From the NCBI GenBank assembly GCA_947455805.1, contig CANGSN010000033.1:1-13755 (forward strand): DNA of 13,755 nt, in the 5' to 3' direction. Of this stretch, positions 1 to 8,983 are shown in pieces. This DNA comes from Planctomycetota bacterium (lineage in GTDB: Bacteria > Planctomycetota > UBA1135 > UBA2386). The translations under genes and the position numbers were made by a program. The notes under the pieces were generated by a model, which did no database searches, was not told where the DNA came from, and worked only from the letters and a program-made list of their open reading frames with translations. Positions within the stretch are counted from its first letter, which is position 1. Every line of letters starts with the position of its first letter.

Positions 1-1
1 C

Positions 2-106
2 GAGGCGATCGCAGCGCAGCTGGCCTTGGCGGCGTGCCCGGAGCTGCTGCGATTCGTCGAGGATCAGGCCGACGTGCTGCTGTTGCTCGCCGACGTCGCG
101 CGCTGA
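2..106 (+). CDS. C-terminal fragment of an unidentified protein
   Basis: The window opens inside a reading frame that runs from base 2 to a TGA at 104-106, giving 34 residues rich in Ala and Leu. They look helical, with a short segment ending in VLLLLADVAR. Third codon positions are mostly G or C, as in the confident genes of this window, which supports this being the true end of an upstream gene. Nothing in the fragment identifies a family. The following 460 bases contain no intact gene. Confidence 0.6.
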   Translation, partial: EAIAAQLALAACPELLRFVEDQADVLLLLADVAR

Positions 107-160
107 GCGGCGGGCTCGGTGCCGAAGCGAGCGCGGAGTCCCGAGGGCCAGCCCAACTCG

Positions 161-356
161 TCACCTCGGCGCCGCTGGCGTGAGCAGCGGGGACGAACGG
201 TCGGTGGCGAGCACGAAGTCGGTCGTGTGCACGGGGACGTGCAGTTCCCGCGCGATGCGATCCGACCGCCAACATCTCCATCGAGAACGGCGGGTAGGTG
301 ATCGCGGCATCGATGCGGCCCTCGGCGAAGGCGATCGCCATCTGGTCCTGACTCAT
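161..356 (-). pseudogene. Decayed remnant of an NMT1/THI5-like substrate-binding protein
   Basis: Read on the minus strand from an ATG at 356, the sequence encodes MSQDQMAIAFAEGR followed by IDAAITYPPFSMEML (down to about 270). This block resembles the segment of NMT1/THI5/TauA-type periplasmic binding proteins where a residue-rich loop is followed by (V/I)DAA(I/V)TYPPFS. After it the frame loses coding character. A different frame (247 to the stop at 161) then reads ELHVPVHTTDFVLATDR and ends soon after, which suggests a frameshift near 247-270. Upstream, around 357-400, a weakly similar piece (PPVED) also looks out of frame. No full-length protein can be reconstructed; the family normally has about 300 residues. 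The matching block is short, so this is a probable rather than certain call. An assembly or sequencing error, rather than true decay, is also possible. Confidence 0.42.
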
Positions 357-524
357 GTTTCGTCCGCGTTCCGGACGGTCCTCGACGGGGGGCTTCCCCA
401 AGCTCCGAGGCCCGCAGACTCGCCCGGTGGCATCGGCGCCGACGCCGCGGGTGCCCGGCCAGGGGGGGGGGCGACGAGGCGAAGCTCCCGAGTCGCCCGC
501 CCTGGGCCGCCGCAGGGCGTCCGC

Positions 525-530
525 TAGCAT
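525..530 (+). promoter_or_regulatory. Candidate -10 box (TAGCAT) of the lectin-like gene
   Basis: TAGCAT, within CGCTAGCAT, lies 36 bases before the ATG at 567. It fits the TANNNT form of a sigma-70 -10 element and resembles TAGGCT and TAGCTT found before two other plus-strand genes in this window. No good -35 box was seen at 16-18 bases upstream. Transcription would start near 537, giving a leader of about 30 bases. Confidence 0.35.
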
Positions 531-566
531 GCCGCGCCCCTGAACGCCCCGCTTCGCAACCTTCGC

Positions 567-2282
567 ATGAACTTCGCCAAAAGCCGCGCCGCCGCGGCCA
601 CCGTTCTCCTCGCCACCGGGCTCGTCGCCCAGTCCTTCACCTACACCGACTTCAGCAGCACCGCGCAGCTTAGCCTGCTCGGCAATGCCGCGCAGAGCGG
701 CACCGCGCTGCGCCTCACGGCCAACAGCAGCAACCAGACCGGCTGGGTCTGGCGCCAAGGTGCCTTGCCGGTCGTCGCCGGCTTCGACACGACGTTCACG
801 TTCCGCGTCACGCCGCCGGCGGTCGGCACCAAGGCCGAAGGCATGGCCCTGGTGATCCACGACGACCCGAACGGCACGGCGACGCAGGGCGGCACCGTCT
901 GGGGCATGGGCTACGGCAACGGCGCCAACAGTGCGGTCGGCATCCGCAACTCGATCGCCATCGAGTTCGACACCTACCTGGACCCGTTCCTCTCCGACAC
1001 CAGCGCCAACGAGCTGACGATCCACACGCGCGGGGCGCAGGGCAACAACGAGAACGAGCAGTACTCGATCGCGCGCGCGACGCCGGCGCAGAACCTCGCC
1101 AACGGCCAGGTGCACACGCTGCGCGTGCGCTACGTGCCCGGCACCATCGAGGTGTACGTCGACGGCGCCACGACGCCGCTGATCTCGCGCGCCTACAGCC
1201 TCGTCACCGGCGGCCTCTACGCCAGCGGCACGTCGGCGCCCGGCGCCAACCTGACGAACGGCACCGCGATCGCCGGCTTCTGCGCGACCACCGGTGCCGG
1301 CACGCTGACCGAGCTGGTCGAGATCCTGTCGTGGACGTGGAACTCGACGCCGCTGACGCCGCCGTGCTACGCCGGCTCGCTGCCGCAGGACGTGCTGCGC
1401 ATCGACGGCTCGACCGGCGGCCCGCTGCGCAAGGTGCAGCTGGCGACCTACCAGCCGTTCGGCATCGGCATCGACGTCGCGCCGGCCACCGGCCCGGGCA
1501 TGCCGTACGTGCTGTTCGCGTCGCTGCTGCCGCAGCCCGGCGCCCTCGGCACCGCGCTCGGCTTCGGCGACATGTGCTTCCCGGTGCTGCCGACCGGCGC
1601 CAGCGAACTGGTGCTCGTCGACGGCTTCGGGCTGTTCCCGGCGCTGCTGCCGGCACCGCCGGCGCCGACCACGATCGCGATCCCGCCGGCGGTGGTGACG
1701 TTTCCGCTGCAGCTGACGATGCAGGCGGTGACGATCGCGTCGCTGAGCCCGTTCGCGCTCGGCGTCAGCAACGCCATCGACGTCGCCTTCGTGCCGTCGC
1801 TGGCGCCGTCGATCACGGCGGTGACGCCGCTCAGCGCGCAGGCCGGTGCTGCGGTGACGGTCAGCGGCCAGCGCTTCCTGCCGGGCTGCGTCCTGCTGGT
1901 GAACGGCGCGCCGGTCGTGCCGACGTCGCGCACGGCGACGCAGATCGTGTTCGCGTATCCGGCGGGCACGCCGTGCGGCAGCACGGTCGCGGTGGTGAAC
2001 CCGGACGGTCAGGGCGCGCAGACGGCGTTCAACCCGACGCCGGTGGTGACGAGCACGCTGCTCGGCACCGGCCCGGCCATGGGCAACGCCACGTTCGTCG
2101 TGCAGGGCACCGGCTTCTCGCTCGGCAGCACGGTGACGATGGGCGGTGCTTTGGCGACCGTGCTGTCGGCGAGCCCCACGGTCATGACGATCCGCACGCC
2201 GCCGGGAACGCCGGGTGTCGCTCCGGTCGTGATCACGACGGCCGGCGGCTGCGTGGCGAACACGAGCTACACGTACCAGTGA
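567..2282 (+). CDS. Secreted L-type lectin-like protein with two IPT/TIG domains
   Basis: A 571-residue exported protein. Residues 1-22 form a signal peptide: a basic start (MNFAKSR), a hydrophobic core and a likely cleavage around LVA-QS. Residues about 24-268 resemble the legume/L-type lectin (concanavalin-like) sandwich. The blocks are EGMALVIHDD (91-100), SIAIEFDTY (129-137, where E132 and D134 occupy the usual metal-binding strand), ANELTIHT (147-154), GTIEVYVDG (192-200) and a closing strand VEILSWTW (261-268). A Gly/Pro/Leu-rich middle region (about 275-412) ends in a module with a QAVTIASLSPFALGVSNAI signature that is also seen at the end of the 10780 protein. Residues 414-488 and 489-571 look like two IPT/TIG immunoglobulin-like domains. 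The ATG at 567 is chosen because it gives the signal peptide; it has no Shine-Dalgarno sequence. The likely role is carbohydrate binding at the cell surface or outside the cell; the ligand is unknown. No catalytic residues were recognised. Confidence 0.85.
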   Translation: MNFAKSRAAAATVLLATGLVAQSFTYTDFSSTAQLSLLGNAAQSGTALRLTANSSNQTGWVWRQGALPVVAGFDTTFTFRVTPPAVGTKAEGMALVIHDDPNGTATQGGTVWGMGYGNGANSAVGIRNSIAIEFDTYLDPFLSDTSANELTIHTRGAQGNNENEQYSIARATPAQNLANGQVHTLRVRYVPGTIEVYVDGATTPLISRAYSLVTGGLYASGTSAPGANLTNGTAIAGFCATTGAGTLTELVEILSWTWNSTPLTPPCYAGSLPQDVLRIDGSTGGPLRKVQLATYQPFGIGIDVAPATGPGMPYVLFASLLPQPGALGTALGFGDMCFPVLPTGASELVLVDGFGLFPALLPAPPAPTTIAIPPAVVTFPLQLTMQAVTIASLSPFALGVSNAIDVAFVPSLAPSITAVTPLSAQAGAAVTVSGQRFLPGCVLLVNGAPVVPTSRTATQIVFAYPAGTPCGSTVAVVNPDGQGAQTAFNPTPVVTSTLLGTGPAMGNATFVVQGTGFSLGSTVTMGGALATVLSASPTVMTIRTPPGTPGVAPVVITTAGGCVANTSYTYQ

Positions 2283-2293
2283 GTGCGTGAGCG

Positions 2294-2320
2294 GAGCGCT
2301 GCTCTTCGTCAGCAGCGCTC
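2294..2320. terminator. Convergent hairpin between the lectin-like gene and the nitroreductase
   Basis: A perfect 10-bp stem, GAGCGCTGCT pairing with AGCAGCGCTC around a 7-base loop, sits between two convergent genes. It overlaps the last codons and stop of the minus-strand nitroreductase gene. It lacks a clear T-run on either strand, so it may be a weak or factor-assisted bidirectional terminator. Confidence 0.5.
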
Positions 2321-2956
2321 GATCACTTCGCCGAGCGGGAAGCGCACCTTCGGCGCGGTCGCGTACTTGTCGTCGCTCGCGCGATACCCGGCGGCGCAGC
2401 CGCACAGCGTCGTGTAGCGCGAGCCGTCGAGGCCGAGGATGCGGTCGTAGGCGGCCATGTCGATGCCCTCCATCGGGCAGGTGTCGACGCCGATCATCGC
2501 TGCCGCGGCCATGAACTGGCCGAGCGCGATGTAGCCCTGGCGCGCGTTCCACGCGGCGAGGTCCTTGCTCGCCCAGCCCTTCGCCAGGAAGTCGACGAGC
2601 ACCTTGCGGTAGCCGGCCGTCGACTCGAGCGGCGTGCCGCGCACCTGGCTCTGGCACTGCAGGAAGCGGTCGACGTCTTCGACCGTCGTCGTGCGCAGCC
2701 CGGCGAACACCACGTAGTGGCTGGCGTCGGTGACCTGCGCCTGCCCCCACGAGGCGGCGCGCAGCTGCTGCTTCAAGGCCGGCGTGGTGACGACCACGAA
2801 CTTCCACGGCTGCAGGCCGAACGACGACGGCGCCAGCAGCAGCGCCTGTTCGAGCGCCGACCAGGTGTCGGTGGGGATGGCCTTGGTGGCGTCGAAGCGC
2901 TTGGTGGCGTAGCGCCAGCGCAGTTGCGTGAGCAGTTCGTTGGGCGAGGTCGGCAT
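2309..2956 (-). CDS. Nitroreductase-family NAD(P)H-dependent flavin oxidoreductase
   Basis: A 215-residue protein of the nitroreductase superfamily, at the usual length for NfsB/YfkO-type members (about 210-220). Such enzymes are cytoplasmic FMN-dependent homodimers that reduce nitro compounds, quinones or similar acceptors with NAD(P)H. Visible motifs are RYATKRFD (15-22, the N-terminal FMN phosphate-binding Arg region), APSSFGLQPWKFVVV (42-56, FMN and dimer contact) and CPMEGID (160-166), which is typical of the NfsB subgroup. The C-terminus carries the common KYATAPKVRFP segment. It lies 52 bases downstream of htpG on the same strand, so it may be cotranscribed. No Shine-Dalgarno sequence precedes the ATG; a short hairpin (AGGCGG/CCGCCT, 2960-2986) occupies the gap. 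The physiological substrate cannot be told from sequence. Confidence 0.93.
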   Translation of the reverse strand: MPTSPNELLTQLRWRYATKRFDATKAIPTDTWSALEQALLLAPSSFGLQPWKFVVVTTPALKQQLRAASWGQAQVTDASHYVVFAGLRTTTVEDVDRFLQCQSQVRGTPLESTAGYRKVLVDFLAKGWASKDLAAWNARQGYIALGQFMAAAAMIGVDTCPMEGIDMAAYDRILGLDGSRYTTLCGCAAGYRASDDKYATAPKVRFPLGEVIERC

Positions 2957-3008
2957 GGAAGGCGGCGGGATTAGGGCCCACCGCCTCCCTACGCAAGCGC
3001 GCGACCGC

Positions 3009-4904
<1,896 letters not shown>

Positions 4905-5032
4905 GGTGGTGGTCTCCGGAAAATCGGGGGAGGCAGGATTGCGACCGGGCCGGTGCCGTTCAAGGGGGCGAACGGGCTGGTCGCGGCGGTGGCGCGCGAC
5001 CGAGCAACGTGCCGTGGCCGTCTCCGGGCCGT

Positions 5033-6391
5033 TCAGTCGTCGCTGTCGGCGCCGATGCCGCGGCGCGGGCGGCCCTTCGGCGCCAGCAGCACGAACCAGG
5101 TGCTGAGGGCGGTCGCCAGGATCAGCGTGCCGAGCCACTCGACCTCGCCGCTGGTCGCCTCCAAAGCCGCCCTCAGGCGGACCGGATCGGGCTCACCGCC
5201 GCTCGGTGCGGCGACCGCCGTGGCGTTCGCGGCCCAGCGGTGGGCGGCGATCGCCCACGCGATCCAGGTCGCCGCCGCGGCGGCACAGAACGCCTGCAGC
5301 GTGCGGCGGCCCCAGCCCGGCTCGAACAGGCCGATGCCGGCGACCGGCATCAGCAGGATCAGCCAGAAGATCCAGCCCTGGGTCCACACCGGCCCCGAGC
5401 ACAGCCTGCCGAGGCCGACGCCCAGGGACACCAGCACCGTGGCGCCGAGACACAGCGCGTCGCGGCGCGCACGGCGTTCGAGCGCATGGCGACCGATCGG
5501 GTGCAGCAGCAGCAGCAGGTTGAAGATCGGCACCGCGCAGGCGGTCACCAGCACGAAGGCGAGCCAGCTGTAGCGCACGACGTCGGCGGCGACCGGCGCG
5601 CCAGCTCCGTCGAGGCCCTCGGCGCCCAAGCGCGCCAGCAGCCACAGGCCGACCGCGATCTGCATCTGGCGGGCGCCCGAGAAGCGGCCGAGCCACAGGA
5701 ACCACGCCAGCACGACGCGGTAGAGCGGGTTCTTCGCCTTCAGCGCCTCGACCAGGCCGGCGCGCGCGGAGCGCAGCTGCGGGTCGCGGCGCAGCGCCTC
5801 CTGGAAGTGCACGAGCGCGCCGCGTGGATCACCCTGGTGCAGCAGCGCGAAGCCGCGGGCCTGGTGCGTGTAGGGGTTCTCGGGGTCGTGCGCGAGCGAC
5901 GCGTCGAGGGTGTCGGTCGCTTCGCGACCGCGGCCCAGCCGCGTCAGCGCCACCGAACGCAGGTTCAGGCAGTCGGTGTCCTGCGGGTTGACGCGCAGGC
6001 CGTCGTCGGCGGCGGCGAGCGCGTCGTCGAAACGGCGCTGGCCGAGCCGGATCTGCGCCAGCAGCGCGTGGTGGCTGGCGTCGTCGGGATCGAGTGCGAT
6101 CGCCTGTGCGATCGCCGTCGCCGCGGCCGGCAGTTCGTCGCGTTGCCAGAGCACCTGCGCCAAAACGCCGTGCGCGAAGTCGAGCTCCGGGTCGGCGCCG
6201 ACCGCCTGCCGCGCTTCGTGCAGGGCACCGTCGAGGTCGCCGGTCGCTGCCAGCACCTGCGCCAGCAGCGCGTGCGCGGGGGCGTGGTCGGGTTCCTGCG
6301 CGAGCAGGGCACGCAGCTCCTTGCCGGCGAGATCCCAGCGTCGTTGCCCGGCCAGCAGGACCGCGCGTTGCCAGATCGCCTCGGAGTGCAT
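5033..6391 (-). CDS. TPR-repeat protein with a C-terminal multi-pass membrane domain
   Basis: A 452-residue protein of two halves. Residues 1 to about 215 are tetratricopeptide repeats, roughly six 34-residue helical hairpins. The recurring pattern is A..LL..G....A......AL..DP, for example ALLAQVLAATGDLDGALHEA and FALLHQGDPRGALVHFQEAL. Residues about 223-445 contain some five or six hydrophobic helices, including LAFVLVTACAVPIFNLLLLL, WIFWLILLMPVAGIGLF and LGTLILATALSTWFVLLA. TPRs usually mediate protein-protein contacts, so this looks like a membrane-anchored scaffold with its TPR domain probably in the cytoplasm. The specific role is unknown. The ATG at 6391 is chosen because the TPR pattern begins at once after it and the upstream frame is low-complexity. 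No Shine-Dalgarno sequence is present. It is divergent from the AAA ATPase gene and codirectional with htpG. Confidence 0.88.
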   Translation of the reverse strand: MHSEAIWQRAVLLAGQRRWDLAGKELRALLAQEPDHAPAHALLAQVLAATGDLDGALHEARQAVGADPELDFAHGVLAQVLWQRDELPAAATAIAQAIALDPDDASHHALLAQIRLGQRRFDDALAAADDGLRVNPQDTDCLNLRSVALTRLGRGREATDTLDASLAHDPENPYTHQARGFALLHQGDPRGALVHFQEALRRDPQLRSARAGLVEALKAKNPLYRVVLAWFLWLGRFSGARQMQIAVGLWLLARLGAEGLDGAGAPVAADVVRYSWLAFVLVTACAVPIFNLLLLLHPIGRHALERRARRDALCLGATVLVSLGVGLGRLCSGPVWTQGWIFWLILLMPVAGIGLFEPGWGRRTLQAFCAAAAATWIAWAIAAHRWAANATAVAAPSGGEPDPVRLRAALEATSGEVEWLGTLILATALSTWFVLLAPKGRPRRGIGADSDD

Positions 6392-6397
6392 CGGCGC

Positions 6398-6425
6398 AGT
6401 GTGGCGAAGCGGGCGGCGCGCGCAA
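6398..6425 (-). promoter_or_regulatory. Candidate promoter of the TPR gene
   Basis: On the minus strand, TTGCGC (6425-6420) and CACACT (6403-6398) are separated by 16 bases. The second box ends six bases before the ATG at 6391, so transcription could start at or next to the start codon, giving a leaderless message. Both boxes are imperfect matches to the sigma-70 consensus, so this is only a candidate. Confidence 0.25.
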
Positions 6426-6506
6426 CAGCGTCGGCGCGGCGCCGTCGCGTTCGCCGGCAGCTCGTGGACGGGCGCCCCGGCGGTCGAAGATCGTGTGCTC
6501 CTGCGG

Positions 6507-6542
6507 TAGAACACTCTTGTGATACTACAAGATACACTCTTG
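6507..6542 (+). promoter_or_regulatory. AT-rich palindrome and direct repeats at the start of the ATPase gene
   Basis: This is the most AT-rich stretch of the region. TCTTGT (6515-6520) and ACAAGA (6527-6532) form an inverted repeat around GATACT. GATACT is preceded by TG at the extended -10 spacing and resembles TATAAT. ACACTCTTG occurs twice (6511-6519 and 6534-6542). A TAGAAC box at 6507-6512 would instead place a start of transcription near the GTG at 6519. It could be a promoter with an overlapping operator. No regulator is identified. Confidence 0.35.
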
Positions 6543-7727
6543 CGGGTGCTGCGGGAGACGCATGCGGGCAACGACCAGCCCACGGTGCGTCGCGACCTGC
6601 TCGACCGCCTGCCGACGACCGGTCGGCAAGCCGTCGCGCTCACTGGCGTGCGTCGTTCCGGCAAGAGCACGTTGCAGCGGCAACTGCTGCAGAAGATGGG
6701 CGCCGGGGTCCACATCAACTTCGAGGACACGAGGTTGTTCGGCCTGTCGCCAGCCGACTTCCCGTCGGTGCTCCGTGCGCTCGACGAACACTGGCGCGGA
6801 CAGCCTGTGTTCCTCGACGAAGTGCAGGAGGTCGACGAGTGGCAACGGTTCGTGCGCGCCCTGTTGGACCATGGTCGCTTCGTCTGCCTCACCGGCTCGA
6901 ACGCGTCGCTGCTCGGCCGGGAACTCGGCAGCAAACTCACCGGTCGCCACCTGTCCTTCGAGGTGCTGCCGTTCTCCTACCGCGAGTTCCTCGCCTTCAC
7001 GGGCTCGCAGCCGGGACCGGAGTCGTTGCTGGCGTTCCTCGACGAGGGAGGCTTTCCGGTAGCCCTGCAGGAGCGCAACCCGCAGGTCCTGCGCGAACTG
7101 TTGCGCGACGTGGTCCAGCGGGACATCGCCAGCCGTCACGCCCTGCGCACGACGCGGCACCTGATGAACGTCACGCTGTTCCTGCTCGCGAACACCGGCC
7201 AGCCGTTCTCGCTGCAACACCTGACGAAGGCCCTGGCGGTCCCGACGGTGCCACAGACTTCACGCGCGGTCGAACAGCTGCAGGATGCCTACCTGCTGTT
7301 CGCGGTGCAGAAGTGGAGCGCTTCGTTCAAGCAGCGTGTCGTCGCCCCGGCGAAGTACTACGCCGTCGACAACGGGCTGCGCCGGGCCAACTCACCCAGC
7401 CCGAGCCCCGACCTCGGGCACCGCCTCGAGAACGCGATCTACCTCGGGCTGCGCCAGCGCGGCGAGCCGATCCACTACGCCGGCGAGCGCGGGGCGTGGG
7501 AGTGCGACTTCGTCACGCCGTCCTTGGCGGTGCAGGTCTGTGCCCGACTCGACGACTCGAACGTCGCGCGCGAGGTGCGTGGCGCCGTGCATGGCGCGCG
7601 GCTGCCCGGCAAGCGCCGCGCCCTCGTGCTGACGCTCGACCAGGACGATCGCCTGGTCGAAGAGGGAGTCGAGATCGAGGTGCGACGTGCCTGGCAGTGG
7701 CTGCTCGACGACTCACAGCACCGATGA
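6519..7727 (+). CDS. AAA ATPase with C-terminal DUF4143-type domain
   Basis: A protein of about 402 residues from the widespread AAA_14/DUF4143 family, whose cellular function is not established. The ATPase core shows Walker A GVRRSGKST (43-51), Walker B PVFLDEVQEV (96-105), a sensor-like strand CLTGSNASLL (123-132) and the family motif LPFSYREF (150-157). A helical, winged-helix-like middle section follows (about 190-275). The C-terminal part has the family landmarks VDNGLRRA (283-290), LENAIYLGL (303-311), ECDFV (328-332) and AVQVC (337-341). The last three resemble the E / ExD / (E/Q)xK pattern of PD-(D/E)XK nucleases, with Cys where Lys is expected, so nuclease activity is doubtful. The start is uncertain: GTG at 6519 gives the longest product, while TTG 6540 or GTG 6546 is possible if the promoter overlaps 6521-6526. 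There is no Shine-Dalgarno sequence. Such genes are patchily distributed and may be horizontally acquired. Confidence 0.9.
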   Translation: MILQDTLLRVLRETHAGNDQPTVRRDLLDRLPTTGRQAVALTGVRRSGKSTLQRQLLQKMGAGVHINFEDTRLFGLSPADFPSVLRALDEHWRGQPVFLDEVQEVDEWQRFVRALLDHGRFVCLTGSNASLLGRELGSKLTGRHLSFEVLPFSYREFLAFTGSQPGPESLLAFLDEGGFPVALQERNPQVLRELLRDVVQRDIASRHALRTTRHLMNVTLFLLANTGQPFSLQHLTKALAVPTVPQTSRAVEQLQDAYLLFAVQKWSASFKQRVVAPAKYYAVDNGLRRANSPSPSPDLGHRLENAIYLGLRQRGEPIHYAGERGAWECDFVTPSLAVQVCARLDDSNVAREVRGAVHGARLPGKRRALVLTLDQDDRLVEEGVEIEVRRAWQWLLDDSQHR

Positions 7728-7875
7728 GCCCGATCGCGTGCCGCGTGCCGACGCCCGGTGCGCCACGACGGAAGCCCGGTTCGGCCGCGGGGGGCGTGAC
7801 ACCCTCCTGGTCGGAACGCGGGGGTTGGTTGCTCCGGCCGCACTCCTTCGACATGCTCCTCGACCGATCATCCCC

Positions 7876-8904
7876 ATGCTCGCTCCTCGCCGTCTCCCTC
7901 TCGTCCTCGCCGCCGCAATCACTGCGGTGGCCACCGCGACCCTGAGCGCGCAGGAGGCGAAGCCCGCCGCCGCCGAGTTCGCCGCCTACCGCCAGCCGAT
8001 CGGCGACAGCGGCGTCGCCTTCGACTTGGTGCCGGTCGCCGGCGGCACGTTCCGCATGGGCAGCCCGGCGAACGAACCCGACCGTGAAGAGGACGAAGGC
8101 CCGCAGCTCGAGGTCACCGTCGGCGCGTTCTGGATGGGCCGCTGCGAGGTGACCTGGGCCGAGTACGATTTGTGGAGCACCGACGACAGCCGGCCGCAGA
8201 GCAAGAAGCCCGACGGCGTCGCGCGGCCGACGCCGCCCTACATGGACATGACGTTCACGATGGGGCGCGACGGCTACCCGGCGATCTGCATGTCGCACAC
8301 CGCGGCGCGGCAGTACTGCAAGTGGCTCAGCGAGAAGACCGGCCACTTCTACCGGCTGCCGACCGAGGCCGAGTGGGAGTTCGCGTGCCGCGCCGGTGCC
8401 AGCACCGCCTACGCGTGCGGCGCCGATGCGAAGGCGCTCGGCGAGTTCGCCTGGTTCGCCGACAACAGCGCGCGCGTGCTCGAGCCCGGGGCGTCGCCGG
8501 TGCCGGCCTACCACAAGGTCGGCGAGAAGAAACCGAACGCGCTCGGCCTGTGCGACATGCACGGCAACGTCGCCGAGTGGTGCGCCGACCACTACCTTGC
8601 CGACGCCTATGCCGAGGCGAACGGCAAGGGGCCGCGCACCGATCCCTTCTTCGCGCCGCCCAAGGACGCGCGCGGTCGGCCGCTGCGCTTCCCGCACACA
8701 GCACGCGGCGGCAGCTGGCGCGACGATGCGAAGGCGCTGCGTTGCGCCAACCGCCTCGCCAGCGAGGCGTCGTGGAACCAGCGCGATCCGCAGATCCCGC
8801 GCAGCTGGTGGTACCTGACCGAAGGCCAGCACATCGGCTTCCGCGTCGTGCGCCCGCTGGAGGAGCCGACCACCGAGGAACGCGCGCGCTTCGAAGCGCT
8901 GTGA
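7876..8904 (+). CDS. Secreted SUMF1/FGE-like (formylglycine-generating enzyme family) protein
   Basis: A 342-residue exported protein. Residues 1-26 are a signal peptide (MLAPRRLPLVLAAAITAVAT, cleavage near LSA-QE). The rest is one FGE-sulfatase (SUMF1) fold with its usual landmarks: GGTFRMGS (56-63), FWMGRCEVTWAEYDLW (85-100), RLPTEAEWEFACR (160-172), NALGLCDMHGNVAEWC (221-236), RGGSWRDDAKALRC (277-290) and GFRVV (321-325). True formylglycine-generating enzymes have a copper-binding cysteine pair shortly after the RGGS motif. Here RDD occupies the first Cys position, and the lone Cys at 290 lies in the segment that is LRxxxR in non-catalytic relatives. Sulfatase-activating activity is therefore unlikely; a binding, structural or other enzymatic role is more plausible. 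The ATG at 7876 is chosen because it starts the signal peptide; the frame is open further upstream, into the ATPase gene. The Tat-exported oxidoreductase follows 79 bases later and is probably cotranscribed. Confidence 0.9.
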   Translation: MLAPRRLPLVLAAAITAVATATLSAQEAKPAAAEFAAYRQPIGDSGVAFDLVPVAGGTFRMGSPANEPDREEDEGPQLEVTVGAFWMGRCEVTWAEYDLWSTDDSRPQSKKPDGVARPTPPYMDMTFTMGRDGYPAICMSHTAARQYCKWLSEKTGHFYRLPTEAEWEFACRAGASTAYACGADAKALGEFAWFADNSARVLEPGASPVPAYHKVGEKKPNALGLCDMHGNVAEWCADHYLADAYAEANGKGPRTDPFFAPPKDARGRPLRFPHTARGGSWRDDAKALRCANRLASEASWNQRDPQIPRSWWYLTEGQHIGFRVVRPLEEPTTEERARFEAL

Positions 8905-8983
8905 GCGCGTTCCGCTCCGTCTCCCGCCCGTCCGTCCTGCCCCGTCCCGCTCGTTCCTTCTCCGTGCCCAAGCCCTCGCGACC

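Larger units (their letters stand above)
107..566. other. Gene-poor spacer of 460 bases
   Basis: No intact gene is supported here. The plus-strand open frames read as Arg/Pro/Ser-rich low-complexity protein with no recognisable family. The stretch holds the substrate-binding-protein remnant on the minus strand, a run of ten G at 462-471, and a candidate -10 box at 525-530 just upstream of the next gene. Confidence 0.6.

Noticed and set aside
119..543. Small plus-strand open frames of 60-115 codons before the lectin-like gene
   Set aside because: They overlap one another, have Arg/Pro-rich composition, and the minus strand carries a better coding-like block.
4958..4964. CTTGAA upstream of htpG as a heat-shock (sigma-32) -35 box
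   Set aside because: No CCCCAT-like -10 box lies at the required 11-16 base spacing; the nearest C-rich match is about 29 bases away.
7728..7875. A terminator or promoter between the ATPase and the SUMF-like gene
   Set aside because: Only loose GC-rich complementarity is present, with no stable stem plus T-run and no convincing -10 box.
5009..7945. A 978-codon plus-strand open frame across the TPR and ATPase genes
   Set aside because: It overlaps two confidently assigned genes, has very high Arg/Ala/Pro content and no recognisable domain.
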